Shown: piece after piece, positions 1-11,983 of the stretch
Layout: each line of letters opens with the position of its first letter
How positions within the stretch are numbered: position 1 is the stretch's first letter
From: Acanthochlamys bracteata
Lineage: Eukaryota > Streptophyta > Magnoliopsida > Pandanales > Velloziaceae
Direction of reading: 5' to 3'
Assembly: GCA_019914995.1 (NCBI GenBank)
Contig: CM034136.1
Coordinates: 3,363,270-3,427,269 of the forward strand
DNA length: 64,000 nt
Program-made: the position numbers and the translations under genes
Notes under the pieces: generated by a model
What the model was told of the DNA's origin: nothing
Database searches by the model: none
Seen by the model: the letters and a program-made list of their open reading frames with translations, nothing else

Positions 1-251
1 CCCACTCACACATACATCTAGGAAGACAGTTACGAATTAGCCAAGTGAGTTTGGGTGTTCTCTCTGATTTTCTGCATCAATAACCCCCTTCCCCGTCCCC
101 CAATGGGTAGTTTTCATTTAAAGTTAGGGTTGTGTTTACACTGACTTCCCATTTTACAGCATGAGTATCTTGATTTGTTTTTTTAATCATAAAAAAGATA
201 ATGTTGTTGTTGTATTATTTATTTATTTATTTATATATTTATTGCGCCTAG

Positions 252-3136
252 GCTGCACATGATGCTTTTGTCGAGACTAGTGGAGCATTGAACACTATTT
301 CTGCTTCACTGATGAAGATTGCCAATGATATCCGCCTGTTGGGAAGGTAAAAATGTTTACAGCACTCTCTTTTAATTTGTGGTGGTGCACGTGCACACTT
401 CTGGATTGCTCTGTGCATATCAAAGCCTTTGCGTATGCGACTATGCATAAAAATGCATCTGGGAACATATTTCTATTTGTTGGTCTGGCCATAGGCTAGT
501 TGATCCTTGTTCAGAAAAGATTGGATAAACAAATGTTTAAGTAAGTACCTTAGTAGTCAATCAAGGTCTTTGAATCAGCTGAAGCTGAACAGTAGCTGAA
601 GTGACAGACTCCAGGTAAAAGACAAACTGTGCTTGCATACCTAAGCAAATACTATATGAACAAGGAATGTCTTTTGTCAACTATCTGTTGTCAGTGAATT
701 AGCTTTTAGACAGAAGAATATCTGGATGGTGGGCAACCTTAAACACTGGTTTAAGTTAGGGTAATGCTATACATCACAAGTTTTGAAACTTATACTTTCA
801 TAACAAGTTTTTCATCATACAATAATGGGAGGCTTAAATCTGAAATTACTATCATAGACACCAACATGGACAGAAATCAGGGCATGGGGACTTGTAATCG
901 CTAGTTTTTCATTTAAAGTTAGGATTGATTTTCTAGTGTCAAAGAGGTAAAAGTACAAACTCAACGGCACCTTGTTTTCCTGCTGGAGCATAGTCCCTAC
1001 ATCATCCATGTGTTACATCAGTGGATTTCATTTACATGGAAAATTGAGTGTTATGCTAATAAAGATTCTTATATAAGTTTTACCTTGCAGTGGCCCACGC
1101 TGTGGACTTGGAGAACTTATTTTACCTGAAAATGAGCCTGGAAGCAGTATTATGCCTGTATGAACCTATTTTGCCATCTCTTTTCTATTTTATTTCAATA
1201 CTGCTGTATAGAAAGAGTAATATGTAGATAACATGTTTTAAAGATTGAGTTCGACTTTGGTTTTCAAACATGCAAATCTTATACCTTCCATTGTTTTAAC
1301 TTGCTGTTGTTTTAACCTAGGGCAAGGTTAATCCTACTCAATGTGAGGCTCTTACAATGGTTTGTGCTCAGGTAGCACACTTCCTCATTCCACCTATTTT
1401 ATTATTGTTTTAAATTTATTTTCATCTCTAGGCCTCATATGTTGATATTTGTTTACTGAAGTATCAGAGGTACAGAAAGAGGAGTTAGCTTCAATTTTGG
1501 TACCTAGTATTTATAACCTCTTCAACAAAACATTTATTACAACCATAACAACAACAACTATACCTTATTCTACTAGGGGGGATTAGACAAATGGATCCTT
1601 TCGCACCAACAAAACTTTAGATATCAAAATATAACTTGCTCGTGTGGTCTGCTGTAGCAGTTTTTGATCGGTTCTTCTCGCAGTTGTATGTGTTATTTGA
1701 TGTTAAATGCCAATTGAAAACCTTTTTTTAACTAAAGTTTCTCTGTCAAGGTCATGGGTAACCATGTGGCCATTACTATTGGTGGAGCTAATGGTCATTT
1801 TGAACTCAATGTGTACAAGCCCTTGATTGGCAGCAATCTTCTTCGGGTATGGTTGATTCTTCTGCAGAATTTCTTGTTTGATTCTTATCACAGTGTATTT
1901 CTAGATGCCTTATTAATGTGTGGATTATTTTCTGAAGATTGTTGTTAACTCTTAGTGTTTGGATATGTTGTGATAGTCTGTGAGATTACTTGGGGATGCG
2001 GCAGCGTCATTTGATAAGAATTGTGTTAGAGGGATCCAAGCAAACCGAGAGAGGATTTCGAAATTGCTGCACGAGGTAAATTCTGTTTAAAATAAATGTA
2101 TGTATGTCTGCCATGATGCAATTGTTACTGACTGCTGTTGTGTCCTTTTGACTTTGTTGACAGTCCCTCATGCTTGTCACATCCTTGAACCCTGTAAGTC
2201 TTCTGAATAGCTATTTTTGGCTTAGTAGTAGTATTGGACAGAGAGATAAATGTGCCTTTTTGGCTTTTTTTTAAAAAAATAAATGTTTGGCTTCCAATTC
2301 CAGAAAATTGGTTATGATAAGGCTGCAGCTGTTGCCAAGAAAGCACACAAGGAAGGAACAACTTTGAAGGTGACATACAAAAATATATTGGCTATGTTTT
2401 ACCAAATAATGCTAGTATGAAACTTAGTTTTGGAAAAGCTCAATGAAAACTAGTCCTTCTGCTTAGCCAGCTTCAAAGGATTGGTTTAGGTTTGTGTAAT
2501 TTAGTTGAGCAGGGTTTGTCTAAAAAAAGTTCATTTCTTTTGAATTCAATGTGTTTGAAGCTGTTCTGCTTATTGTTTTTTCAGTAAATACCTTATCTAT
2601 GTTAGATTTTAGGGAACCTTCTTTTCCCTCACCCTCTCAAACCAAAGAGAGTCTGATTGGAAAGGTCTTTTAAACTGCAGAAGTGAGAGTGAGAGCTACT
2701 TTGTAATTGATTGTTCTAACTTCAATTATCACCGGACATGAAATTGCATAATGCACGTGATTTGCCTGCGCTGTGTAACTATGGTTTTGCCACATTAGCT
2801 GTATGCTCTTACCAGATCGTAACTGGTGTAAGTGGATATTTATAGTTGTTTAACACTTATTCTACTCTTTGTTCCTAATGAATTTCTTTTACTTATTGAT
2901 TATTGTTATTCTGCTTTTAGATCCATGTTTAGGAATAATGTTTATTTTCCAAACATTTTAAGATTTTTAGTTTCAAAGCGTAATAATTTGCAGCTTTTGG
3001 TGTTTCTTTACTTACTACCGAAACATCAACTTGTCATGCATATATGCAGAATGCTTGCCTGAAGCTTGGCGTCCTGACAGCAGAAGAGTTTGATGAAATA
3101 GTCGTCCCGGAAAAGATGATTGGACCATCTGATTAA
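252..3136 (+). CDS. FUM1: Fumarate hydratase (class II fumarase), last eight exons; 5' part lies outside the window
   Basis: The enzyme hydrates fumarate to L-malate in the mitochondrial TCA cycle. Eight exons read as one frame: 252-346, 1091-1157, 1321-1371, 1751-1846, 1977-2075, 2164-2193, 2304-2369 and 3050-3136 (stop TAA). All have GT..AG borders and matching phases. Translated pieces match plant FUM1 almost residue for residue: [58 protein letters not shown], the C-terminal [11 protein letters not shown]. The fumarate-lyase signature GSSIMPGKVNP, which carries the flexible catalytic loop, is cut by the intron between exons 2 and 3. One exon (2164-2193) is only 30 nt. The first 251 bases are intron. 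No stop or frameshift is seen, so the gene looks functional; the N-terminal half and any transit peptide are outside the window. Confidence 0.96.
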
Positions 3137-4041
3137 CTGTGATCTAGCAAGTTCTTTCAAGGGTTAGCATGCACACACCGGCTTCATGTATTTGGGATAA
3201 CATACTGATTTATTGTTTACATCAGCTACTGCAATCGCAACAAGCTGGTGCTGATTTTTACAATGTGAGAACCTATATTTGGTTCTTGAGGTTGTCAATA
3301 ATTTTGCATGCTCATGTAGTTTCTGAATATAAGGGTGTGGCAATAAAAGCCCTGGTTTTGGCAGTACGGTGAAAATAGATTATGTAGTTGAGACGAAGAG
3401 CACCAATTGTTTCACTGTCCATCTTCAGTATATTGACCGTGTCTTCCAGTTACGAAGCTTTGTAGCAGACTGCATCAAGAGAAAGCCTTTGCTTCAAGCT
3501 CCAGCCTTGCCCTTGCTTTCCAAACTCCGGTAGAAACAAGAATAATCACTCAAATTCTCATCTATCAATTTTGAGTTGCATGTGATTTTATTTATTTAAT
3601 TTTATTTATGCTGAATTATGTACTGTCTTGAAATATTGATTTAACCGGCACACGGAGTTTGGAATTGGACACGGGATGAAACCTTCCGCACTTAAATTCG
3701 AAGATTTCTTTCTTCAAGGACAAAAAAAGAAAGAAAGGATACTTATCATGCAATCTGTTTTTGTTTATTTACTGAAAACAGTTTTCCGTGTTCAATGCAA
3801 TCTGTTTTTGCTTATCATTTATCTCCCTCTTGCGCTATTTATATTCAATGCGGCAGTCTCTAGTATTCACATTCAGATGGGGACCGAGGCCAGATTATGA
3901 TAAGTGCGCAACACTTTCGGTCCAATCATGGTTCCCTCCGATAGGTTTCCCTTTTTATACTCATTGGATTCGATTGTTTTGTTTTTCCTGGAGAAATTTT
4001 CTTAGATTGTTGGAAAAAATTTGGTTGGGTTTTGGTAGGTG
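3137..4041 (+). other. Fumarase 3' UTR and spacer
   Basis: The stretch after the fumarase stop holds an AATAAA at 3342-3347, a reasonable poly(A) signal. No coding signal is recognised in the rest, up to the start of a fumarase exon relic. Confidence 0.5.
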
Positions 4042-5164
4042 GGTGGGGAGCGCGGACGCAGAGATGGCTCCAGGACTTTGATAATATTCGAGGTGAATGG
4101 GATAAGGGAGCCGGAGCCCATTATCAGGGCATTCGGAGTTCTTAAGAAGTGCGCTGCGAAGGTTCTATTTGTTTCGTTTTGGTTGAGGAAGCAAGGTTGG
4201 AGCTAATGGTGTTTTTGTTCCATTTCTGAGTAGATAATTTTCAGGAAACTATGGTATAAATTAGGTATATCTCCACATGCAAAACAACTCTGTTCGAATG
4301 TGAATAAAGATGGGGCAAATAAAATACTAATTAAAAGGAGTAGTAGCATAGCAATTATACTTATATCAAAAGCTTGCTACATTTTGTGATGCCTACATTT
4401 CTAAAATAACTGCAAATGTTATAAGTTAGGAGATCTCTGTAGTCTTTATGATAGTAATTACTCTGACAAGTTCTTGTATTGAACTTATCAAGTAAGCTGC
4501 TCTTTTCCTTGAACTTATCTTAACATGCTTTGTAAGATAAAACAAGTCCTTTATTTATTATTACTTTTTTTTTTGTTTGAAATTTATAAATTAGTGTGCA
4601 GAATCCTGTCTTTCTGATGTGATTCATATCCGGATTTCAGCAAGCTTTATATATCAACAATGTTGTGCTGCTTAAACGATTGTAGCTGCATTATCAAAAC
4701 CTTTAGGTACTTTGTTAAAAGTTTTTAGTCATGGTTTGGATAATTTTGCATAGGTCGAACTGATTATGCAATATAGGTTTCTGGTAAATTTCTCAATACA
4801 TGGTTTGCACTTATAAAAGCACAGTGGGAGGAACTGCTGAGTATTATATTTTCTAAATAGGTTTTTTGAAGTCCTTTTCTCATAATCCATTCTATACACA
4901 AAGCAACCTTGATCTACATGGGCTCATGAAATCTTTCTACTTGATCATAACTAAAGTTTATCATTAGGCATCCTTCTTGGTATCTGATTTATGGTAAATA
5001 AAATATTTCCGTGTAGGTGAATATGGAATTTGGCTTAGATCCCTTGATAGGAAAAGCAATTACGCAAGCTGCAGTAGAGGTTACTGAGGAAATTAAATTA
5101 GCATTTCGCACTTACCATATGACAAACTGGTAGTGGAACTCGGAGCAACATGAACGCCAATGAG
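4042..5164 (+). pseudogene. Fumarase 5'-exon relic (tandem partial duplicate)
   Basis: Two decayed exons match the N-terminal third of plant fumarase, a part not present in the gene just upstream. The first (about 4042-4161) reads WGARTQRWLQDF, then in another frame IFEVNG and EPEPIIRAFGVLKKCAAK, ending at a GT. The second (about 5019-5164) reads VNMEFGLDPLIGKAITQAA, then after a frame change TGSGTRSNMNANE, ending at GTCAGT. These equal the family stretches WGAQTQRSLQNFEIGG, MPEPIVRAFGVLKKCAAK, VNMEYGLDP.IGKAI and QTGSGTQSNMNANE. The exon order and the intron position are kept, so this is a DNA-level duplicate and not a retrocopy. At least two frameshifts are seen, and the exons expected next were not found downstream. 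Not functional. Confidence 0.85.
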
Positions 5165-6588
5165 GTCAGTACAAGAAGATATATTCCCTTCATGTTCTTT
5201 TCGATTCAGTAGTTGATATCTTATTTTTGTCCAAGATAGATTAGTGCCATCATGAACACGTTTATGGTTTTTACCAACATGAACACATTTGGCCATTGCC
5301 CTCCATGGACATGCAAAAGCATGTACTCACCGTTAATCTTCCACTGTTATTGACAATGCAGAAGCAAACACCCTTCTCCAGATTCGAATTATTTGCAATA
5401 TAGATCTATAAACTGAAGAACTAGAGACAATTGATTGACATAAATCATTTGGAACCCCAGACAACTGAATTGGTTACATGGATTTCTTAAGCTAAAGGTT
5501 ACATGCATTTCATCTCCTTTAAACTGAATTGGTGTTGTCTTTCCAAGTTTTTATTGTTACATTGTTTAAAGAACATTGTTGATGTTAAACTTTACACTGT
5601 CTTGCAATGAGAGTGTTGGTTTGACAACTCAAACAATTTGGTTGCCACTTTCCATTCATCTTTTGATTCTTTGATGACTATTCAACAAAGGGTGCAAATT
5701 TGTTAAAACTGAAGCTTTAGACTTAGATTGTTTCCTAAATTGATGATAATTGTATAATCATAGTAATCTAACGTGAGCTAAACAATAACCCTAGACTGAA
5801 AGTAATGGACCTCTCTACCTTAGTTAGGACAGTAAATGGCAGTAATCTACTTTCCAAGTGGATACCTCCCTAACTGCTGTACCGAATTCTATTTATAGAT
5901 TCAACATCTAGGTATTTAGCACAATCCCAAGTATGCAGTTGAGCTGAACCACCTTGAGGAGGATCACCAGCAAATACAACTGCAAATATCTCTTGTCAAT
6001 TTTATGTTGGATTAGAGAGATTACTTAGGGCTTCTGGTGGGTGTTGCTATATGGGTGAGGGAACAAGTGTTTTGGGGTTTGTAAGTTCTTGTGACCTCTC
6101 CCTATTACTAGTGATATTTTTTTTCTTTTGCTCTTCTCCGTGGTGTCGATGTATACTTTACCATAGTGTATTTCATGTCTGTTCCTTCTAATGTGTTTGA
6201 CTGGCACTCCATCGATTTCAGTGATGACGCTATATCTCAAAAACTTCTCAAATCATGGTTGTCTTTGCTAGTGCATACTTTAGATGGAAGGAGGCAATTG
6301 TTACTATCTGCTACATATAGAATGGATCTTTTATATGATATACAAAATAGACTTATGTATATTTGGTGTATGCATTGGGTTACAAGCATGTAAGCTCTTG
6401 TCATATACTGACTAGTTTAAATGAAAATATGACTAATGCAGTAACAAGTGCCCATTAACTTTATGAACTGTAAAAACAATATTTTAAACTCGTATCAGCT
6501 AAAAACAATATTTTAAACTCGTATCAGCTAAAATTGCTACCATCAGTCTTTGATGATAATGCTGAATAGTTATGCTTGAAATTTGTAG
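5165..6588. other. Spacer between two gene relics
   Basis: No recognisable exon of fumarase or lipase was found here on either strand. The only clear structure is a 29-bp tandem duplication at 6472-6529. Confidence 0.4.
6472..6529. repeat. 29-bp tandem duplication
   Basis: Two identical, adjacent 29-bp units (6472-6500 and 6501-6529), each with the core ATTTTAAACTCGTATCAGCT. Exact identity suggests a recent slippage or repair event. Confidence 0.9.
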
Positions 6589-9369
6589 ATTGTTGGACAT
6601 TCATTGGGTGGCAGAGCAGCTGCGTTCTTGACTTATATTCTGTGGGAACATAAGGAGTTCTCTTCATGCACTTGTGTTGCATTTGCTCTTATATCTTCAT
6701 CTCAACATGATGTAATTATAAAGTATGCTATAAAATGTTCTTAACTGCGTGCGGATTTATTTGTTTTTAATTCCATATTTAATTTTAAGCAAGGGTGTCG
6801 CTTGCATGACTGTTAGGTTTGTACAAAACTAATCAGAGGTTGTGGGCTCAAGATGAGATGTGCAAGGGTGTGTGCGTCTGTCTGTGCTTTTCTTCGTTTA
6901 GTAGCTTCCATGATCTGGATGCTTAAATTTAAGATTCTATATCGCCAAGCATGTCAGTTACTTTGCTGCAAACACATGTTTCCCTGGCCTATTTCCTCAT
7001 ATTAAGCATAGAACACAACTGTCCTACATAATGTATGTAGTGGAAAGATTTGAATTTGTAATTTGGCTATGCAAGTCTGAATTAGGAATTTGAGACCCTG
7101 GACATTTGAATGTACTTTTAAGGCTTAGCATCTATAATAGTTTTGCAATAATCACTCTTAATTTGGTCTGTTGAACTGTTGATAAAGTCAAATTTCACCT
7201 TTTTCATAATAGTTTGCATCTATTTAGATATTATTATCTCTTTCTTACCTGTCACCTGGACCATTCATGAATCTTTTAACTTTTTTGTTTCTTTCCTCTA
7301 AGGTTGAGAAAAGGTTAGAAGGCTTAGACTAAGTAGTGCATGCATTGATACTTTATTAATTAATCCTCTAAGGTTTCCTTTTTTTTTGTAACACCTGAAA
7401 GTTGTTTCCATGACCTCGTGAGACTCATTTCTTTCAGCTGCCTGCATGACTTCGGAATAAAGCTGAATCTGGGAAGCAGTTTATTACTACCATTATCAAC
7501 GGCGCAGATCTGGTACACACTTTTCCAATTGCTTTAATGAGCTTCGTGCTGAGGTATTCACCACCATTCTTAGATAGTCATTTAGTTTCTCATCTTGTAT
7601 GCACATGTTTGATTGAGATAGTTACTGTAGAACTTTTTTGGTTGCAAGTAAGACACATACCATAATGAGATGCTGGACCAATTAAAGGCTCTCTAACTTT
7701 TTTTTTTTGTTTTCTTTAGCTTGGTCTAGAACATGCAGATTTCCTGTCTTTTATCCTTTGCCTTATTCATCTATAAAAGTTGTCCACCCTTTCTCTAAAA
7801 TTTACGTACTGCACAACAAAAGTGCAATCTATGTCTATAGTTTTCTTAGAAGTCTTTTAGTCTATAAATGCAGGGAATTAAGTTCTGATATTTGTGAAGG
7901 TATTCTCACCATGGCTGTGTACATGCATGCATTTCTTTTCCAGGCCATAGCATCATCTTGGCTAAATGATCTCCGTTATCAAGTTGACTGTTACATATAG
8001 TTCTGCCGCTACTATAAGCTCCTGCATGCCATCAATATCTTGTGCAAAAGCTGGGGTTGTACACTGGTGCAATTTTGCACGCTATCTCCACCAGAACTCA
8101 GGTTCAATGACCTTAGCTGTTCATGGTTATCAACCTCTATTTTAAGATTGTAAAATTGTAGCATTATAGATATTTGTAATTGGAATGTTTTGGTCATTAA
8201 ATAACTACTGATATTACTCCTGAAAATCCTGTATGCAGGAGAATCAAGTTTGCTTTCTATTAATTTCCAGTGTTCACCTATATGTCAAATAAGACCATAA
8301 TATGAATAGGAACCTTTTGCTATCATCAGTTTTGTTAACAATCTTAGTGTCATTTGTCAACTTTATAACCATATCTCAAACAAGATACACTGTTGCATTT
8401 CAAGACAATCTCCTCCCACTATCTTGTATAACTGTGCATCTAACACCAACAGTAGTGCTTGAGTTTATTGTGATGCACTTGGGTAGATAAACCATTAGTA
8501 AGCCATTACTTCATAGTCGTTAGATTTCCTGCTTTCACATTGTATTCACCATGAATATTTCTTGGGATTTCAGCAAAAGTACTTTGAACCCAAATTAAGT
8601 TCTCTTTCCCATGTATCTCTGCTATCAACTTTATTGTCATCTGTCAAGGTTTGGACTTATTGTCGTTCTGTCAAGGCTTTCTTTCTTACAATTTTGTTTT
8701 TCATTATCTGGGTTGTGGGAAAACAACCTATCCTCCTGGTCATGTATGGGTCCACGTCGATATGCAATGACTCCTTCCACAACTATGGAAGAGAATCTTC
8801 TAGTACCACACGCACACGGTACATCTGAAAGAAGCTGATGCTGCAAAGTGATTGAGAGGTGAGCATTGAAGCTTCAGACACAATTAGATTTTCGCTGCTC
8901 TAGGGATTCAGACAATAAGGAACCAGAGGTGGCGGACATATGTCATGCAGTTCAAACAGACAAAGCTCCCATGCCTGAAAATATAATCAAAGGCGAGTTA
9001 TGGTGTGAGTTGGAGAAAGAACTTGACAGAGATGAAGTGGACTTTGAACCACGGAAAGAGGAGGCAGCTGCTGAGAAGAGAATGTCATGTTAGAAGAAGC
9101 TGGAAATGAGCATTCTCCAAGCCCTGATGCTTTGAAGAAATGTCAATTCTTCCATCCTCATAGAATTATGCACATGGATGCACTTCCAGGAGCACAATCC
9201 CCTAACTCGAGTCCTAGTATTTCCGATGAGGAGAATGTGGGTACATACGGAACCCCAAGAGAGCTTAACATCAAGATTCGGCTGTTCATATCCATGATAA
9301 ATGATGATTACATGCTTATTTACTAAAAGTCTGATGCAACAATTGATTGAAAAACTTGAAATTGAAGAT
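6589..9369 (+). pseudogene. Decayed class-3 lipase gene (sn1-specific diacylglycerol lipase type)
   Basis: Exon remains follow the order of a plant alpha/beta hydrolase with a lipase_3 domain (Arabidopsis At4g16070 type). At 6589-6690 lies the nucleophile elbow, IVGHSLGGRAAAFLTYIL, with GHSLG kept. At 7441-7556 are ACMT, then after a break SGKQFITTIINGADLV. At 7944-8100 are ASSWLNDLRYQV and, in another frame, TGAILHAISTRTQ. At 8714-8839 is SSWSCMGPRRYAMT. At 8866-9369 come an acidic tail with ELWCELEKELDRDE, then FHPHRIMHMDAL and the C-terminal ISMINDDYM followed by QQLIEKLEIED. Several frame changes and stops interrupt it. The exons before the nucleophile elbow were not found, so the relic is also 5'-truncated. 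In living members this is a membrane-associated lipid hydrolase; this copy cannot make it. Confidence 0.85.
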
Positions 9370-9902
9370 GTAAAAGCAAGTAACAGTGTGCAGCTCTAGA
9401 CAAGCAGCATGATAGTAATCTAGTGTATGCATAATGTATGGTAGTCATCAATTCCACAGCTCCTTTGGCGCAGCTGTTAATTGTGTAGGTGCAGTCATGT
9501 AGTACGTATAGCAGCTATTTCATTTACAGTGTTAGTGGCACTTAAAAGAGCTAATGGTATTCTTTCATCAGTTTGGCTAAGACTGAGAAGCACTTTTTGC
9601 ATCTCAGTTGTATGGTGGTACCAGATTAGCAGACTCTTTAAGCGTGCATTAGCAACTGGAAGTATTTCTATTCTTTTTTTGGAAATTCTGGATTGCATTT
9701 GCTTGTATTAAGCCTTTGATTGTCTCTAGGAAATTACTTTAGATGAGTGGTCGTTTGCTCTTGGTGTTGCTATTTGAAGCTCTTTGCTCTCCCGAGTACC
9801 TTGAGCAGATGTATGGACAGGTGCAGACATGGTTATTCGGTATTCCAAAATTGGAGAGTGGAGAAGGGTACTACAAAGCAAGAATTGCAATGAAACAACA
9901 AA
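9370..9902. other. Spacer between lipase relic and tRNA gene
   Basis: Short open frames exist on both strands, but none has recognisable similarity or plausible splice structure. Confidence 0.35.
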
Positions 9903-9974
9903 GCGTCTGTAGTCCAACGGTTAGGATAATTGCCTTCCAAGCAATAGACCCGGGTTCGACTCCCGGCAGACGCA
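9903..9974 (+). tRNA. tRNA-Gly(UCC): tRNA-Gly (anticodon UCC)
   Basis: A complete 72-nt cloverleaf. The acceptor arm GCGTCTG pairs with CAGACGC with discriminator A at 9974. The anticodon arm ATTGC/GCAAT encloses the loop CTTCCAA, with anticodon TCC at 9936-9938. The T arm contains GGTTCGACTCC. Internal A and B boxes for RNA polymerase III are present and a run of six T lies about 35 nt downstream. No intron and no mismatches are seen in the stems. The gene looks functional although it sits among gene relics. CCA is not encoded, as expected for a nuclear gene. Confidence 0.96.
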
Positions 9975-11190
9975 TTGAATTGGAACTAACTACATTACGC
10001 ATTTCCAAAATTTTTTAATTTTACTTTAGATTATTTGTAGTTTGTTTAAAATTCTTCCAACTTTAATTTTTCCTTAAAAATAGTTTTCAAACAGAATAAG
10101 CTTCTTAAATATTCTTTAAGAAACAATTCCACATGAAATGTATTTTTCTCCATGCAGTATTCTTCAATTAAAATTATTATATGATTTATAAAAATAATTC
10201 AAAGGCACTAGAAAAATATATTTCTATCATAATTCTCCTTCATATGGGAATATTTTCATGTCATTATTTGGATAGAGGAACTACTATTAAAAAAACTAAT
10301 TGGAAATTTTAAGAAAGTAAATAATCTCAATATAAGAAAAAATTGTAAACAAATGGCTACTACCACGTCACGGTCATAGGTGAATTCGTCACCAAGAACC
10401 TTTTACTCCCTACTGGCTGCTTTGCGTTCTCTTCAGACATTTACGTAAAAGCGGAGTTATGAAAATTTTAAAATAACTATTTAAACAAGTTATTAATAAT
10501 TTTAATTTTGTATTTTATTTAAATTAAATTAAAAAATAAAGTCTAGTTATAAATATAAATTTTATAAAATAAAATAAGTTAATTTTGGTAAAATTAAAAA
10601 TATAATTTTCAATAAAAAATTTAATTAAAGAGTAAATAAAAATGCCCTTAATTTGCAAACTAGGCTGTGCCTATGCAATTCGTGTGGCTAATTTCTTTTA
10701 AAGGATAAACTTTTGATTTTTGAAAAGATTATTTGAGTTTAATTTAGTTTATTAGTTTGATTTTTTAAAATCTTAATAAATATAATCGCTAAAAGATTAT
10801 TTATCTACACTTCACATTTTCTTTTTTAAAACTCATTTCAATTTTGAATTAATTTTAAACTAAATAAATATACAAATTTAAATTATATTTTTATTAAAAA
10901 TTTATTTTAAAATTAAAAAATTTATTTTAAAATTAAAAATTTAGTTTACCTTGATAAAATTTTATGTTTACCTTGGTAAATATAACTCTAAGGGTGAAAG
11001 TAAATTCACTTTTTTAAAAATGAATTCAAAAAATTAAATTTAAAATTAAAAACATTAAATAAAATATAAAATTTTATATTAATATGTATGAATAAAGTTT
11101 TCAAATTAAATTTATAAAAATTAATAAAAAAATTATTTAAAATTATTTATTATTTTATAGTAAGATAAATTTAAAAATAAAATTGGGTGA
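9975..11190. other. Very AT-rich spacer
   Basis: About 1.2 kb made mostly of A/T runs such as TTTATTTTAAAATTAAAAA, with short local tandem repeats around 10895-10945. No coding signal is seen. Confidence 0.5.
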
Positions 11191-11254
11191 CGGCGCCCTA
11201 AGGTTCATGTCTTTTTCAGTTTCGCTGTTTTGACTTGGTTTGGGGTTGGGCAGA

Positions 11255-11281
11255 GGACCCCTCATATAGATAGAGGGGTCC
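11255..11281. repeat. Perfect 9-bp hairpin in a small GC-rich island
   Basis: GGACCCCTC (11255-11263) and its exact complement GAGGGGTCC (11273-11281) flank a 9-nt AT-only-plus-G loop. The hairpin sits at the start of an unusually GC-rich patch (about 11190-11480) inside very AT-rich DNA. Confidence 0.7.
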
Positions 11282-11983
11282 TTCCAAAAATTGGCGGGCG
11301 GGCCCACCGAAGTAAGGTAGGAACACCGCTCGCCGTTATATTAGATGTGTTCGCTATGTAGGGTGTCGGCACGACCCGCCCGTCTCTATACGATCATTAG
11401 CGTGTCGCCCTCGTCCCCTGACAGAACGGGTTAGCTCTCTCATTCTCTCCCTTCATTTTATTTATAACCCCTCCAGCTCACTCTCTAACTCAAACGCTCG
11501 ATGTGGGACTAAAAAAAACTTTACTTACTCCCGCCTTAAAACACCGATTTCAGAGAGCAATATTACATTATTTCGTTTGTCAATTTGTATTCTTGTACGA
11601 ATGTTAGGTTGTTTATGAAATTTCTGAAGGAAGGAGGTTCTGTGAGGAGTGAATTTCAGATTCGAGGAACAGGAATTTGTTGGGATTGTTTACTGGATAA
11701 GAAATTGATTAAATAATCGGTTTATGCTTTTTCTTATTCAAGTAATCATGTTCATCCTGGTGTTTGAAAGTGGTGATAATGGGTTTTGTTAAAGCTGAAT
11801 TAGATGGAGTTGAAGGTTTTGGATACTTTTTTGGGGTGAGCGAACTATTTCGTCTTCTTCATCAATTTGAATTTCGAGAATCAATTCATCATTGCTATTC
11901 TGTAATTTGTGATTATATTTTTTTGTCATGAAGTTTAATGGTCGAGAAGTTTCTTCGCATTTAATTTTAATTTTGCGGTAGCA

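Noticed and set aside
4042-5164. A separate working fumarase gene
   Set aside because: The frame changes inside both visible exons and the missing later exons show it is a relic.
5093-5296. Minus-strand open frame of 67 codons
   Set aside because: It is largely the antisense of the fumarase exon relic and has no recognised similarity.
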